DNA of 64,000 bases from Costus lasius. Taxonomy: Eukaryota > Streptophyta > Magnoliopsida > Zingiberales > Costaceae. The position numbers were made by a program, and so were the translations under genes. This document shows positions 22,930 through 33,634 of this stretch, one piece after another. The DNA is taken from NCBI GenBank assembly GCA_027563935.2, contig CM050450.1, forward strand, positions 32,971,439-33,035,438. Reading direction: 5' to 3'. Below the pieces are notes generated by a model. That model worked only from the letters and a program-made list of their open reading frames with translations. It was not told where the DNA came from and searched no databases. Each line of letters begins with the position of its first letter. The stretch's first letter is position 1.

Positions 22930-24370
22930 CTAATCTTATAGGATGCTTTGAGCATGGAATAAGATGTAGACTCATGGGTACATTGGATGTACTGGACAGA
23001 CCCTACATAGGATGTTCAATTGCTTGTCACAATGTGAATAATCCTTGTATGCAAACAAGTGGCATATTTTCCTCTGACTTGAGATCACTTGTGTTTCTAA
23101 ATGATGATTGGCATTGTTTTGAGATAGTTCGATATCATTTGAAACATAATGGTTATAGACTATCTTGGATGGTGAGCATGAGTCATGTTAGGGCGCTAGT
23201 GATAGACATAGGATTGCCATCTCCTTCATTGGAGTGTGATGTTCTAAAGGGGCCCCCTGGATGAGATGATTGAGAAAGTGTATGGCCATACCCAGATGAC
23301 TATGTTCATCTGATCTAATCATTCTCATCATATTGGAGTTACAGGCTTGACACGCTTGTCTAATAAGAACATCCAGTGGCAAAGGAAACATGTATGTCTA
23401 GTGAAATGGATTCACACTTGTGCTGTGGTTTGGGTGTAGTCTTGGAAGACTCTTTCCTTTATATCGGGAGACAGTGATGTGTTGCTAGATACCCCTCACT
23501 GATCGTGATAACGTAAGTTATCGTTACCGACGTTTAAAGGAAACCCTTAGGGTCGCACAATTTGATGATATGGCTTACTTTAGTCAGATCGCGTGGACTG
23601 AATTGTTTGGGTTCAGTTTAAAGGGATTTAATCTCTGATTGTAAGTGAGATCTGGTCTGATCATGTTTGATTGATTAGGGCTTGAGATCGGTAAGCTTCG
23701 ATCGAGAGAATTGATGCTAGATCGGTGAGATCAGGAGCATCAGGAGATGAACGGTTAGATCTGGAGCCTTAGGGTTTAATTGTGATCTAGACCAAATGCT
23801 TGGGTTAATTGGTCTTTGAACCAAACCAAAATGAACCGGCTCATCATATGAGCGCATGGTTCAATGGGAAGAGAAAAATGCGATGGTTCACAAGGAGTGA
23901 ACGCATCACACGTTGAGGGGGTTTTTTCTATTTTGGGAAACCATGTTTCCAAAACATGGTCACGCCTCATGTTCGCTCCTCTCACGCCTATTGTCGCCTC
24001 TTCCTCTCTATGCTCTCTCAACTCTCGTGTGTTGAAGGAGTTGACGACAAGGAGGTCTCGGCCAAGCAAGACATCTCTTCTTCCCTTCCATTCGATCAGG
24101 AGACTTGAAGGTCTTTGCTAGCACAAGGATCAACAAGGAGTAGGCGATCTTCTTCTTGTGTGCGCATCTTCTGGAGGAGATCCCTTTCGCTCTCTTCTTC
24201 CAAGGCACCATCCAAGCAATGGCGATGGTATGACTCTTATCAATGTATACAAGTTTTGATAGTTGATCATATGACATGCGTGCAACCGATCATCTAGAAA
24301 CCCTTATTTCCGCTGCCCAAAATTCTATATGCGCCACTTTAGGGTTTCGCCCCCTTTAAGGGGACTTTCA
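22930..24370 (+). repeat. E: 5' LTR, second part
   Basis: Begins with the duplicated target CTAAT (22930-22934) and continues the LTR to its end at ...GGGGACTTTCA. A GNRA-type hairpin lies at 23507-23522 (loop GTAA). ATG GCG ATG at 24219-24227 is followed by the donor GTATGA. Confidence 0.95.
24219..24233 (+). promoter_or_regulatory. E: LTR start codons and candidate 5' splice donor
   Basis: ATG GCG ATG then GTATGA. Joined to exon 2 at 26165 it reads in frame into gag. This matters for E because its exon-2 ATG is lost. Confidence 0.6.
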
Positions 24371-26185
24371 ATTGGTATCAGAGCCTGGTTATAAGCATGT
24401 TTTTATGATTGCTTGAGGCTTTTGTGATCCATGTTTGCGCTTGTATGCTTAGATCTAAACTACATGAGAAAATTACATGTTAAGTTGTTCATGCGAAAAC
24501 TTGATGAACATGTTTTCTAGTTGGCGCATGTTGTAGTTTTTCTTCAAAACTTGTTAACTTGCGCGCCTCACTTAGATCTATAGCTGCCTACTGTAAAACC
24601 TTAGATGGGTTATTAGGGTTGAAATCATAGTCGAGTCTAGATCCAACCAGTCTGATCAGACTATCTGACAGCCTAGAAGGGTCGACCAGATGGCATCTGT
24701 GCGCAAGCACAAGGTGGCTATAGGTTGACTGCAGACAGGCGTGTAGCGATGTCTGGTTGAGACAACCAGTGAACGCTCTTGAGTCAGGCCCGGGCTCACA
24801 CCCGCTTGCCAGAACTCATGAGGCTCGTTCAGCCCAACGCATGCATTGTTGGCCACTGGGTCAACTCAAGTCAGTTAGGACTTGGTGCATGCAAGGGCAG
24901 TGGGTCTGACTAGGTCTGATGAGTGAATCCCTATTAATGAACCGTTGTAAGGTAGTAGGGCACATAAGGAAAATAAAATTGATGCCTATGGGTTTTCGAA
25001 AACTTTATTTTCTTATTGTTGGATCACATGTTGATTGTATACCATGATGATTGTCTATTTAATCTTATGTGGGCTGCCTATTTTAATGTGTGCTGTGCTG
25101 GGGCCTGCGTGCCTGGATTAAACTGTAAATTATTATAATTGTGATCTGCGCATCACATTTTAATTAATTTATTGTGTAATTGACCTGCGTGTCAATCTTG
25201 TCTAGATAGATTAAATTGTATTTTAATCAGACAAGAGCACAGAGCACACTTGGCAGAGGCGCATGCAGCAAGTGGCTTCACCAGTGGGAGGTCCAGGGTT
25301 CGACTCTGGGACAGGCGCAATTACCTGGTGGGCGCACCTGAGTTGCAGTGGGCGCTTGGGCCCTGGGTTGGGCCAGAAGAGATGCAAAAGACCCATGAAG
25401 AGCTCAAGTGAAGACTTAAGTTAAATTAAGGTCTTACCTAGGCTTAATGGGCTTTTACCACATAAGATCAGCATGCTTTCTATTCATTGTTTATATAATT
25501 AGAATTGCATGATTTAATCTTCTGCTATCACCATAGGGTTTGTATGATAGTTAAGAAGATAAAAGACCGTTAAAATCCAACGCTAAAATATCAAGCTCGT
25601 AAGCCTTCTGGCGCGAAACCTCACTGTTCTGACTATCGTTGGGGCCGTGTTGTACCCACTCAGTGGGCACGCCCATCTATCTTCAGACGGTGTGTGATTA
25701 CACCTGCGTGTTACAGGGAAGGGATTTATCGCTTCTCGTTGCTCAGCATAGCACGTGGTGGTCCAGGGAGTAGGTCGGGTCAGCTTGACCATGTAGGCTA
25801 CATATGTGGCGCATATGGTAGCTATATGGAGGCAGCCATCTATGGGATCAGACACTGTGTTGTACCAACTCAGTTGGCACAGTCTGCTGGATTGCCCAGA
25901 TGAAGGGGAATCGCACGGGTTGGCGATTGGCAGGGATTGCCTACCAGAGATTAGTGCTTGTACTCTCTGTGCATCTTATCTCGCCTGAGCGGGACGCGGA
26001 GACCAAGTATGAAATCTGGATCCCATCTCACTAAAAGAGTTTTACTCTTTCGGGCTGTTTTGCTGGATTTTTCAGCCAGATAAAATAGTGAGAAAAGAAT
26101 CATTCTTAAGTCCTGAATTGATTCTCACATTGATACTGACCTTGCTGTTCTTGCATTGTTGTAGATTACTGCAGCAACGAACACC
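24371..26185 (+). other. E: untranslated leader, candidate intron
   Basis: No gene. It contains the primer site TGGTATCAGAGC (24373-24384), hairpin array (25101-25235), B-box-like GGTTCGACTC (25297-25306), paired hairpins (25655-25667 and 25865-25877), and the branch point TACTGAC and TAG acceptor ending at 26164. Confidence 0.8.
25101..25235 (+). other. E: leader hairpin array (CTGCGN loops)
   Basis: 25101-25114 (loop CTGCGT), 25141-25156 (GTGAT/ATCAC, loop CTGCGC), 25180-25195 (TTGAC/GTCAA, loop CTGCGT) and 25197-25235 (CTTGTCT/AGACAAG long stem). Confidence 0.7.
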
Positions 26186-27832
26186 ACGAATTTCAATGTG
26201 CGATCCCTACTGGAAAGGGAGAAGTTTGCTGGACCAAACTTCTCAGACTGGTACGGACACCTTAAGATTGTTCTTAAGGCAGAGAGGAAGCTGTATGTCC
26301 TCGAGACGGCTATACCGCCTCAACCCGCTGCGAACGCCGCAAGGGCGGTTCGGGATGCTTATGAAAAGCATGTCAATGATAGCATTGATGTCACTTGCCT
26401 GATGCTTGCGTCTATGACGCCAGAGCTGCAGCGTCAGCATGAGGATCTATCTGCTATACAAATTATAGCAAACCTCAAGCTGCTGTATGCTGCACAGGCT
26501 AGGACTGAACGCTACAATTTGACTAAGCTTTTCTTTCAGAGCAAACTGGCTGAAGGAAGTCTAGTGGGAGCTCACGTACTCAAGATGATTGGGTACAAGG
26601 AGGCTCTAGAGAAACTGGGACATACCATCAATCAGGAGCTTGCTGTAGACATCATATTGCAGTCTCTCCCGACCTCTTTCGATCCGTTCATCATTAACTT
26701 TAATATGAACAAGATCGACTGTACGCCGGCAGAGTTACTGAATATGCTCTTGACTACAGAGTTGACTCTAAAGGGAAAGCCTGTATCCACTGTCTTGATG
26801 GTTCCTTCAAGGAACAAGAAGAAAGGGAAGAAAGGCAAAGCCCCAGTTAAGAGCTACAGCAAGGCTCTGAAACAAAAGGTTAAGCGGTCGAAGGAATACA
26901 GATATTTCCACTGTGGCCAGCTGGGTCACTGGAAAAAGGACTGTAAATCGCTCCAAGGAGACAAGAAGGGAAGTTTCGCTTCTGGCTCAGGTATTTTTGT
27001 GACTGAGGTCATGGTTTCTTCTTCCATATCATGGGTGTTGGACACTGCATGTGGAGTTCACATTTGTTCAAATGTACAGGAACTCAAGAGAAGAAGACAG
27101 GTGGGACAGCATGAGGTGGACCTACGAGTTGGAAACGGGGCACGGGTTGCTGCTGTTGCTGTAGGCGTTTATTACATCTCATTACCATCTGGACTTGTAT
27201 TGGAACTGGACAATTGTTATTTTGTACCAAGCATAACGAAAAATATTATCTCTATTCCTGCTCTTGTCAGGAAAGGGTTTTCCTTTGAATGCAATATTTC
27301 AAAGTGTATTATTTCTTTTGATAATATTGTTTATGCTACTGGGTCGATTAACAATGGGTTATTCATGTTGGACATGGAATGTTCTATACAACAAATTGAT
27401 AACAAGAAAGCTAAGTATGCTGATAACAGCACCTTGCTATGGCATAGTCGTTTAGGCCATATTAACAAGAAGCGCATTAAGCGGTTGCATGATCATGGAC
27501 TGCTGGGATCATTCTCCTATGAGGAGATTGATACATGCAAAGCTTGTTTAATGGGTAAAATGACGAAAGCTCCTTTTCCTAAGAAAGGTCAAAGGGCTTC
27601 AGGTTTACTTGACCTCATTCACAGTGATGTGTGTGGACCTTTCAGTAAACATGCCAGAGGTGGCTATCTATACTTCATTACCTTTACTGATGATTTCAGT
27701 AGATATGGGTATGTCTATCTAATGAGACATAAAAGTGAATCTTTTAACAAGTTCAAAGAGTTCAAGAATGAAGTACAGAATCAGCTAGGCCGAAATATCA
27801 AGGCACTTCGTTCAGATCGAGGTGGTGAATAC
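26186..27832 (+). pseudogene. E: gag-pol N-terminal part, damaged (gag, protease, start of integrase)
   Basis: The codon homologous to the sisters' gag ATG is ACG (26186-26188), so a conventional start is lost; spliced initiation in the LTR could bypass this. The first Cys of the CCHC knuckle is Tyr (TAT at 26903-26905), which should spoil zinc binding by gag. Protease DTA, the integrase H-x4-H and C-x2-C and the first two integrase Asp regions are present. The frame ends at the insertion of D inside the DRGGEY block (TSD AATAC 27828-27832) and then runs into LTR D. The rest is at 46036-48267. Confidence 0.9.
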
Positions 27833-29527
27833 TGTTGGGGTATGCCCTTAAGGCTAATATTTGAGGCCTTGGGATTGTATCAGTATCATGTATATAAACT
27901 TTTATGTTTATAAAGGCAATGGTTGTTATTCAGTTTGTTACATTGTCTGCTGCAATAAGTGTACTTCTGATTAATGTCTCAATGCTGTTCAGCTAGGCTG
28001 ACATGCTGTATTGTCCTTAGTCGAGATATCTTGGTGAACATGAGACAGCCTTGATATGATTGAGACTAATATGTGTTCTAATCTTATAGGATGCTTCGAG
28101 CATGGAATAAGATGTAGACTCATGGGTACATTGGATGTACTGGACAGACCCTACTAGGATATTCAATTGCTTGTCACAATGTGAATAATCCTTGTTTGCA
28201 TCAAGTGGCACATGTCCTCTGACTTGAGATCACTTATGTTTCTAAATGATGATTGTCATTGTCTTGAGGTAGTTCGATATCATTTGAAACATAATGGTTA
28301 TAGACTATCTTGGATAATGATCATGAGTCAGGTTGGGACACTAGTGATAGATATAGGATTGCCGTCTCCTTGTTGAAGGAGTGTGATGTTCTATAGGGGC
28401 CCCCTAGATGAGATGATTGAGAAAGTGTATGGCCATACCCAGGTGACTATGTTCATCTGATCTAATCATGCTCATCATATTGGAGTTACAAGCTTGACCT
28501 GCTTGTCCAATAAGAACATCTAGTGGCAAAGGATACCTGCATGCCTTGTGAAGTTGATTCACACTTGTGCTATGGTTTGGGTGTAGTCTTGGAAGACTCT
28601 TTCCTTTATATCGGGAGACAGTGATGTGTTGCTAGATACCCCTCACTGATCGTGATAACGTGAGTTATCGTTACCGACATTTAAAGGAAACCCTCAGGGT
28701 CGCACAATTTGATGATATGGCTTTCTTATGTCAGATCGTGTGGACTGAATTGTTTTGGTTCAGTCAAAAGGAGTTTAGACTCTGATTGTAAGTGAGATCT
28801 GGTCTGATCATGTTTGATTGATTAGAGCTTTAGATCGGTAAGCTTCGATCGAGAGTATTGATGCTAGATCGGTGAGATCAAGTGCATCTGGATATGAATG
28901 GTTAGATCTTGAACCTTCTTGGTTCATATTAGATTTAGACCATGGCATGTCTTGGTTTGGTCTTGGTTTGATTTGGTCGTTGAACCAAAGTCAATTGAAC
29001 CGGTTCAAGAGTGTGAACGCATGGTTCAAGTTGTTAGGCGTTATGATTAGTTCACTAAGCGTGAACGCGCGAGAGTGAAGGCTTGCCATATTTGGAAGCC
29101 TCAACGCCTCAACGACATAAGCCAAGAAAACGCCTTTGCTTCAATGCTTCTCTCTTGGGCGAAGTAGAGCTCTTGAGTGTGTCTCATCGCCGAGAGTGAA
29201 GTGGAGGTATTCGGCAAGCCAAGAAGACATCCAAGGATTCTCCTTCAAGCGATTAGGACTCTTGAAGCCCTTTGCTAGCACAAAGGACGACAAGGAGAAA
29301 GCCAACTTCTTCTTGTGTGCGCGCCTTTTGGAGGAGATCAATTTTGTTCTCTACTTCCAAGTCGCCATCTTCCTCATGGCTATGGTATGATTCGATTTAA
29401 GATATATGCAACTTCAAGTTGATCATATATGATGCATGCGATTCTTGAAGCCCTATTTCCGCCCATGCAAAAAGCTTCCATATGCGCATGTTTAGGGTTT
29501 CGCCCCCCTCTTGAAAGGGGTCCTTCA
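27833..29527 (+). repeat. D: 5' LTR
   Basis: From TGTTGGGGTATG to GGTCCTTCA. GNRA-type hairpin 28654-28669 (loop GTGA). ATG GCT ATG at 29376-29384 is followed by the donor GTATGA. Confidence 0.95.
29376..29390 (+). promoter_or_regulatory. D: LTR start codons and candidate 5' splice donor
   Basis: ATG GCT ATG then GTATGA. The matching acceptor TAG ends at 40379, on the far side of insertion C, so D's intron would now be over 10 kb. Confidence 0.55.
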
Positions 29528-31050
29528 AATTGGTATCAGAGCAGGATTTATGCATGCTAATATGATTGCTATGTTTGCTCTTGTGATCCATGCTTGCGCA
29601 AGTGTTTAGATCTAATAGTTTCTTCATGCTTTCGCATAACTTGTTGTTGGCGCTTGGCTCATGTTGTTTTATCAAAACTTAACTTGCGCGCCTATGATTA
29701 GATCTAAGATGTGCCTATTGTAAACCCTTAGACGGGTTGATGGGGTTGAAAGCATCATCTAGTATAGATCAAATTAGTCTGATCAGACCATCTGACAGCC
29801 TAGATGGATCGACCAGATGGCACCTGTGCGCGAGCACGAGGTGGCTATAGGTCGATTGCATCACAGGCGTGTAGCGAGGTCTGGTTTAGACAACCAGTGA
29901 ACACACATGAGTTAGGCCCGGGGTCACACCCGCTTGCCAGAACTCATGTTGGTTGTTCAGCCCTTGGCGCATGCATGGTTGACCATGAGGTCAACTCGAG
30001 TCAGTTACGACTTGGTGCATGCAAGGGCATGGATCTAACTAGATATGATGAGTGGATCCCTATCAATGGACCGTTGTAAGGTTGTAGGGCAGATAAGAAA
30101 ATTAAAATTGATGCCAATGGGTTTTCAAAATTTTATTTTCTTTGTAATGGATCACATGTTGATTGAATGATGCCATGATGCTTGTTTATTTAATCTTATA
30201 TGGGTTGCCCTTTTAATGTGTGCTGTGCTGGGGCCTGCGAGCCTGGTAAATTGTAAATTATTGTTTTTGTGATCTGCGAATCACATTTTTAATTAATTTA
30301 CTGTATAATTGACCTACGAGTCAAACTTGTCTATATAGATTAAAATGTATTTTAATTAGACAAGAGCACAAAAGCACACATCGCAGAGGCGCATTCAGCT
30401 GGTGGGCGCACCTGAGCTGCCATGAGCGCTAGGGCCCTGGGTTGGACCAGATGAGATGCAAAAGACCCAAGAAGAGCAAGTGAAGACTTAAGTTGATTTA
30501 AGGTCTTACTTATGCTCTATGGGCTTTTACCCCATAAGATCCATGCTTTCTTTTATTTTCTAAATAATTAGAATTGCATGACTTATTTATCTTCTGCTAT
30601 AGCCATAGGATTTGCCTGATAGTAAGAAGATAAAAAGGACCGTTAAAATCCAACGCTAAAATATCAAGCACGTAATGCCTTCTGGCGCGAAACCTCACTG
30701 TTCTGACTATCGTTGGGGCCGTGTTGTACCCACTCAGTGGGCACGCCCATCTATCTTCAAACGGTGTGTGATTTCACCTGCGTGTTACAGAGAAGGGATT
30801 TATCGCTTCTCGTTGCTCAGCATAGCACGTGGTGGTCCAGGGAGTAGGTCAGGTCAGCTTGACCATGTAGGCTACATATGGGGCATATGGTAGCTATATG
30901 GAGGCAGCCATCTGTGGGGTCAGAGACTGTGTTGTACCAACTCAGTTGGCACAGTCTGCTGGATTGCCCGGATGAAGGGGAATCGCACGGGTTGGGATTG
31001 GCAGGGAATGCCTACCAGAGATTAGTGCTTGTACTCTCTGTGCATCTTAT
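29528..31050 (+). other. D: leader, first part
   Basis: No gene. Primer site TGGTATCAGAGC at 29531-29542. Hairpin array 30231-30364. Paired hairpins 30729-30741 and 30937-30949. The tRNA-like B-box module found in E, F, I and C is missing: near 30399 the sequence passes directly from the GCAGAGGCGCAT block to CTGGTGGGCGC. Ends with the duplicated target CTTAT (31046-31050). Confidence 0.8.
30231..30364 (+). other. D: leader hairpin array (CTGCGN loops)
   Basis: 30231-30244 (loop CTGCGA), 30269-30284 (GTGAT/ATCAC, loop CTGCGA), 30309-30324 (TTGAC/GTCAA, loop CTACGA, the one deviating loop of fifteen), 30326-30364 (long stem). Confidence 0.7.
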
Positions 31051-31822
31051 TGTTGGGGTATGCCCTTAAGGCTAATGTTTGAAGCCTATGGGAATGTATC
31101 TGTATCATGTAATAAACTGTTATGTTTATAAAGGCATGGTTGTTATTCAGTTAGCTACATTGTCTGCTGCAATATATGTTCTTCTGAATAATGTCTCAAA
31201 GCTGTTCAGCTAGGCTGACATGCTATAAGTCCTTAGTCGAGATATCTTGGTGAACATGAGACAGCCTTGATATGTTTGAGACTAATATGTGTTCTGATCT
31301 TATAGGATGCTTCGAGCATGGAATAAGATGTAGACTCATAGGTACATTGGATGTACTGGACAGACCCTACAAGGATGTTCAATTGTTTGTCACAATGTGA
31401 ATATTCCTTGAATGTGACAAGTGGCACATTTCCTCTGACTTGAGATCACTTGTGTTTTCTAAATGATGATTGTCATTGTTTTGAGATAGTTCAATATCAT
31501 TTGAAACATAATGATTATAGACTATCTTGGATGGTGAGCTTGAATCAGGTTAGGGCACTAGTGATAGACATAGGATTGCCGTCTCCTTGTTTAAGGAGTG
31601 TGATGTTCTAAAGGGGCCCCCTGGATGAGATGATTGAGAAAAGAGTATGGCCATACCCAGGTGACTATGTTCATCTGATCTAATCATGCTCATCATATTG
31701 GAGTTACAAGCTTGACAGGCTTGTCCAATAAGAACATCCAGTGGCAAAGGAAATTTGCATGCCTTGTGAATTGGATTCACACTTGTGCTGTATTTTGGGT
31801 GTAGTCTTGGAAGACTCTTTCC

Positions 31823-31830
31823 TTTATATC
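31823..31830 (+). promoter_or_regulatory. C: TATA-like box of the 5' LTR
   Basis: TTTATATC, conserved in every LTR of the family. The site next to the AGTCTT..AAGACT palindrome and before the structured CAGTGA...TCACTG segment fits a U3/R promoter. The start site is inferred, not seen. Confidence 0.45.
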
Positions 31831-31871
31831 GGGAGACAGTGATGTATTGCTAGATACCCCTCACTGATCGT

Positions 31872-31887
31872 GATAATGAGAATTATC
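31872..31887 (+). other. C: GNRA-loop hairpin in the LTR
   Basis: Stem GATAAT/ATTATC with loop GAGA. In E, D, F and I the stem is GATAAC/GTTATC with loop GTAA or GTGA. The closing pair changes on both sides and the loop always fits GNRA. Confidence 0.6.
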
Positions 31888-32594
31888 GTTACCGACATTT
31901 AGAGGAAACCCTCAGGGTCACACAATTTGATGATATGGCTTACTTAAGTCAGATCGTGTGGACTGAATTGTTTGGGTTCAGTTTAAAGGGATTTAATCTC
32001 TGATTGTAAGTGAGATCTGGTCTGATCATGTTTGATTGATTAGGGCTTGAGATCGGTAAGCTTCGATCGAGAGAATGGATGCTCGATCGGTGAGATCAGG
32101 AGCATCAGGAGATGAACGGTTAGATCTGGAGCCTTAGGGTTTAATTGAGATCTAGACCATATTGCTTGGGTTAATTGGTCTTGGACCAAACCGAAATGAA
32201 CCAGCTCATTGGTTGAGCGTGTGGTTCAATTTAAGAGAGGTTTGCGATTGGGGTAAACCCATGATCGCATATGGAAGAGTGGCTTTCTATTTTTAGAAAG
32301 CATGTCACTTACGTGACCACGATTCTTGTGGTCTCTCTTCACGCCTCCCTCTCGCTCTATTGTCGTCGCTTGACTTTGCTCTTGAGGCATTCTCTCGTGA
32401 AGAAGAAGTGGACGACATTGGGAGAGTTTTTCGCCAAGCAAGAAATTTTTCTCTTTCCCTTTCCATTCGATCAAGGATACTTGGACGATCCTTGCTAGCA
32501 CAAGGGACGACAAGAAGAAGCGCATCTTCATCTTGTGTGTGACGATTTGGAGAAGATCTTCTTTGGTCTTTGCTTCCAAGGCGCCATCCAATCG

Positions 32595-32609
32595 ATGGCC
32601 ATGGTATGA
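32595..32609 (+). promoter_or_regulatory. C: LTR start codons and candidate 5' splice donor
   Basis: ATG GCC ATG (32595-32603) then GTATGA. The nearest upstream in-frame stop is TAG at 32496. The third base of the GCN codon differs among the five copies (GCC, GCG, GCT, GCA, GCT) while the rest is fixed, as expected for coding sequence. Confidence 0.6.
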
Positions 32610-32750
32610 ATCACATCCTATTTGTTTAAGCTTTCAAAGTTGATCATCTTATACATGCTTTGCGACTCTTAAAACCCCCTTCCGCTGCTATATTCCCTTA
32701 TATGCGCCATGCTGGGTTTCGCCCCCCTCTTGAAAGGGGTCCCTTACAAT

Positions 32751-32762
32751 TGGTATCAGAGC
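32751..32762 (+). other. C: primer-binding site
   Basis: TGGTATCAGAGC, two bases after the LTR end, complementary to the 3' end of plant initiator tRNA-Met, which primes minus-strand synthesis. Confidence 0.93.
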
Positions 32763-33497
32763 ATGGTTAAACGCATGTTTATATGATTGCTTTGGTGTTG
32801 TGATCCATGAATGCCGATATGTGCTTAGCTCTATAACATGCGTAAATTCACATGTGAAATTATATCATGCCGAAACTTGTTTTTGTTTCATTTGCGCATG
32901 TATATTGTATGTTGGTGCATCTTAGTTGGTTTTTACAAAACTTGAACACTTGCGCGATTAACACTAGATCTAAGGCCCTGCCATAAACCCTTAGACGGGT
33001 TATTAGGGTTGAAGTCAACCCCTAGGTTAGATCCAAACAGTCTGATCAGACCATCTGACAGCCTGAATGGGTCGACCAGATAGCACCTTGGCGCAAGCCT
33101 ATGGTGGCTATAGGTCGACTGCAGACAGGTGTGTAGCGATGTCTGATTGAGACAACCTATGAACACACATGAGTTAGGCCCGGGGTCACACCCGCTTGCC
33201 AGACCTCATTGTGGTTGTTCAGCCCTGTCGCATGCATGGTTGACCTTATGGTCAACTCAAGTCAGTTAGGACTTGGTGCATGCAAGGGCAATGGATCTGA
33301 CTAGGTTGGATGAGTGGATCCCTAGTAATGGACCGTTGTAAGGTTGTAGGGCAAATAAGGAAAAATTAAAATTGATCCCATGGGGTTTTCGAAAATTTTA
33401 ATTTTTTTTATGATGGATCACATGATTGCTGATTGGATGCATATGTTTGTCTATTTAGTCTTATGTGGGCTGCTCATATTAATTGTGTGCTGTGCTG

Positions 33498-33634
33498 GGG
33501 CCTGCGTGCCTGGGATTTAAAATTGTAAATTATTTATTGTGATCTGCGTATCACATTGCTTTAATTTATAAAATGTAATTGACCTGCGTGTCAATCTTGT
33601 CTAGATAGTTAAATTTGTAATTTAATTAGACAAG
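33498..33634 (+). other. C: leader hairpin array (CTGCGN loops)
   Basis: Three small hairpins share the loop CTGCGT on unrelated stems (33498-33511; 33539-33554 with GTGAT/ATCAC; 33579-33594 with TTGAC/GTCAA). A long hairpin 33596-33634 follows, with CTTGTCTA/TAGACAAG outside and TTAAATT/AATTTAA inside. A packaging or dimerisation role is inferred. Confidence 0.72.

Larger units (their letters stand above)
31051..32748 (+). repeat. C: 5' LTR
   Basis: TGTTGGGGTATG to GGTCCCTTACA. The palindrome GTATGGCCATAC is at 31645-31656. The imperfect palindrome AGTCTTGGAAGACT (31803-31816) lies just before a TATA-like TTTATATC (31823-31830). The GNRA-type hairpin follows at 31872-31887. Confidence 0.96.

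Noticed and set aside
28872..29078. Short frames in D's LTR (68, 84 codons) repeated at 45345-45863
   Set aside because: They are LTR sequence in duplicate, with no start context or domain. Only the short ATG-GCN-ATG before the donor shows a coding signature.
32226..32591. 121-codon antisense open frame, repeated at 39666-40031
   Set aside because: It lies in the two identical LTRs of C on the opposite strand. Identity reflects LTR duplication, and no domain is visible.
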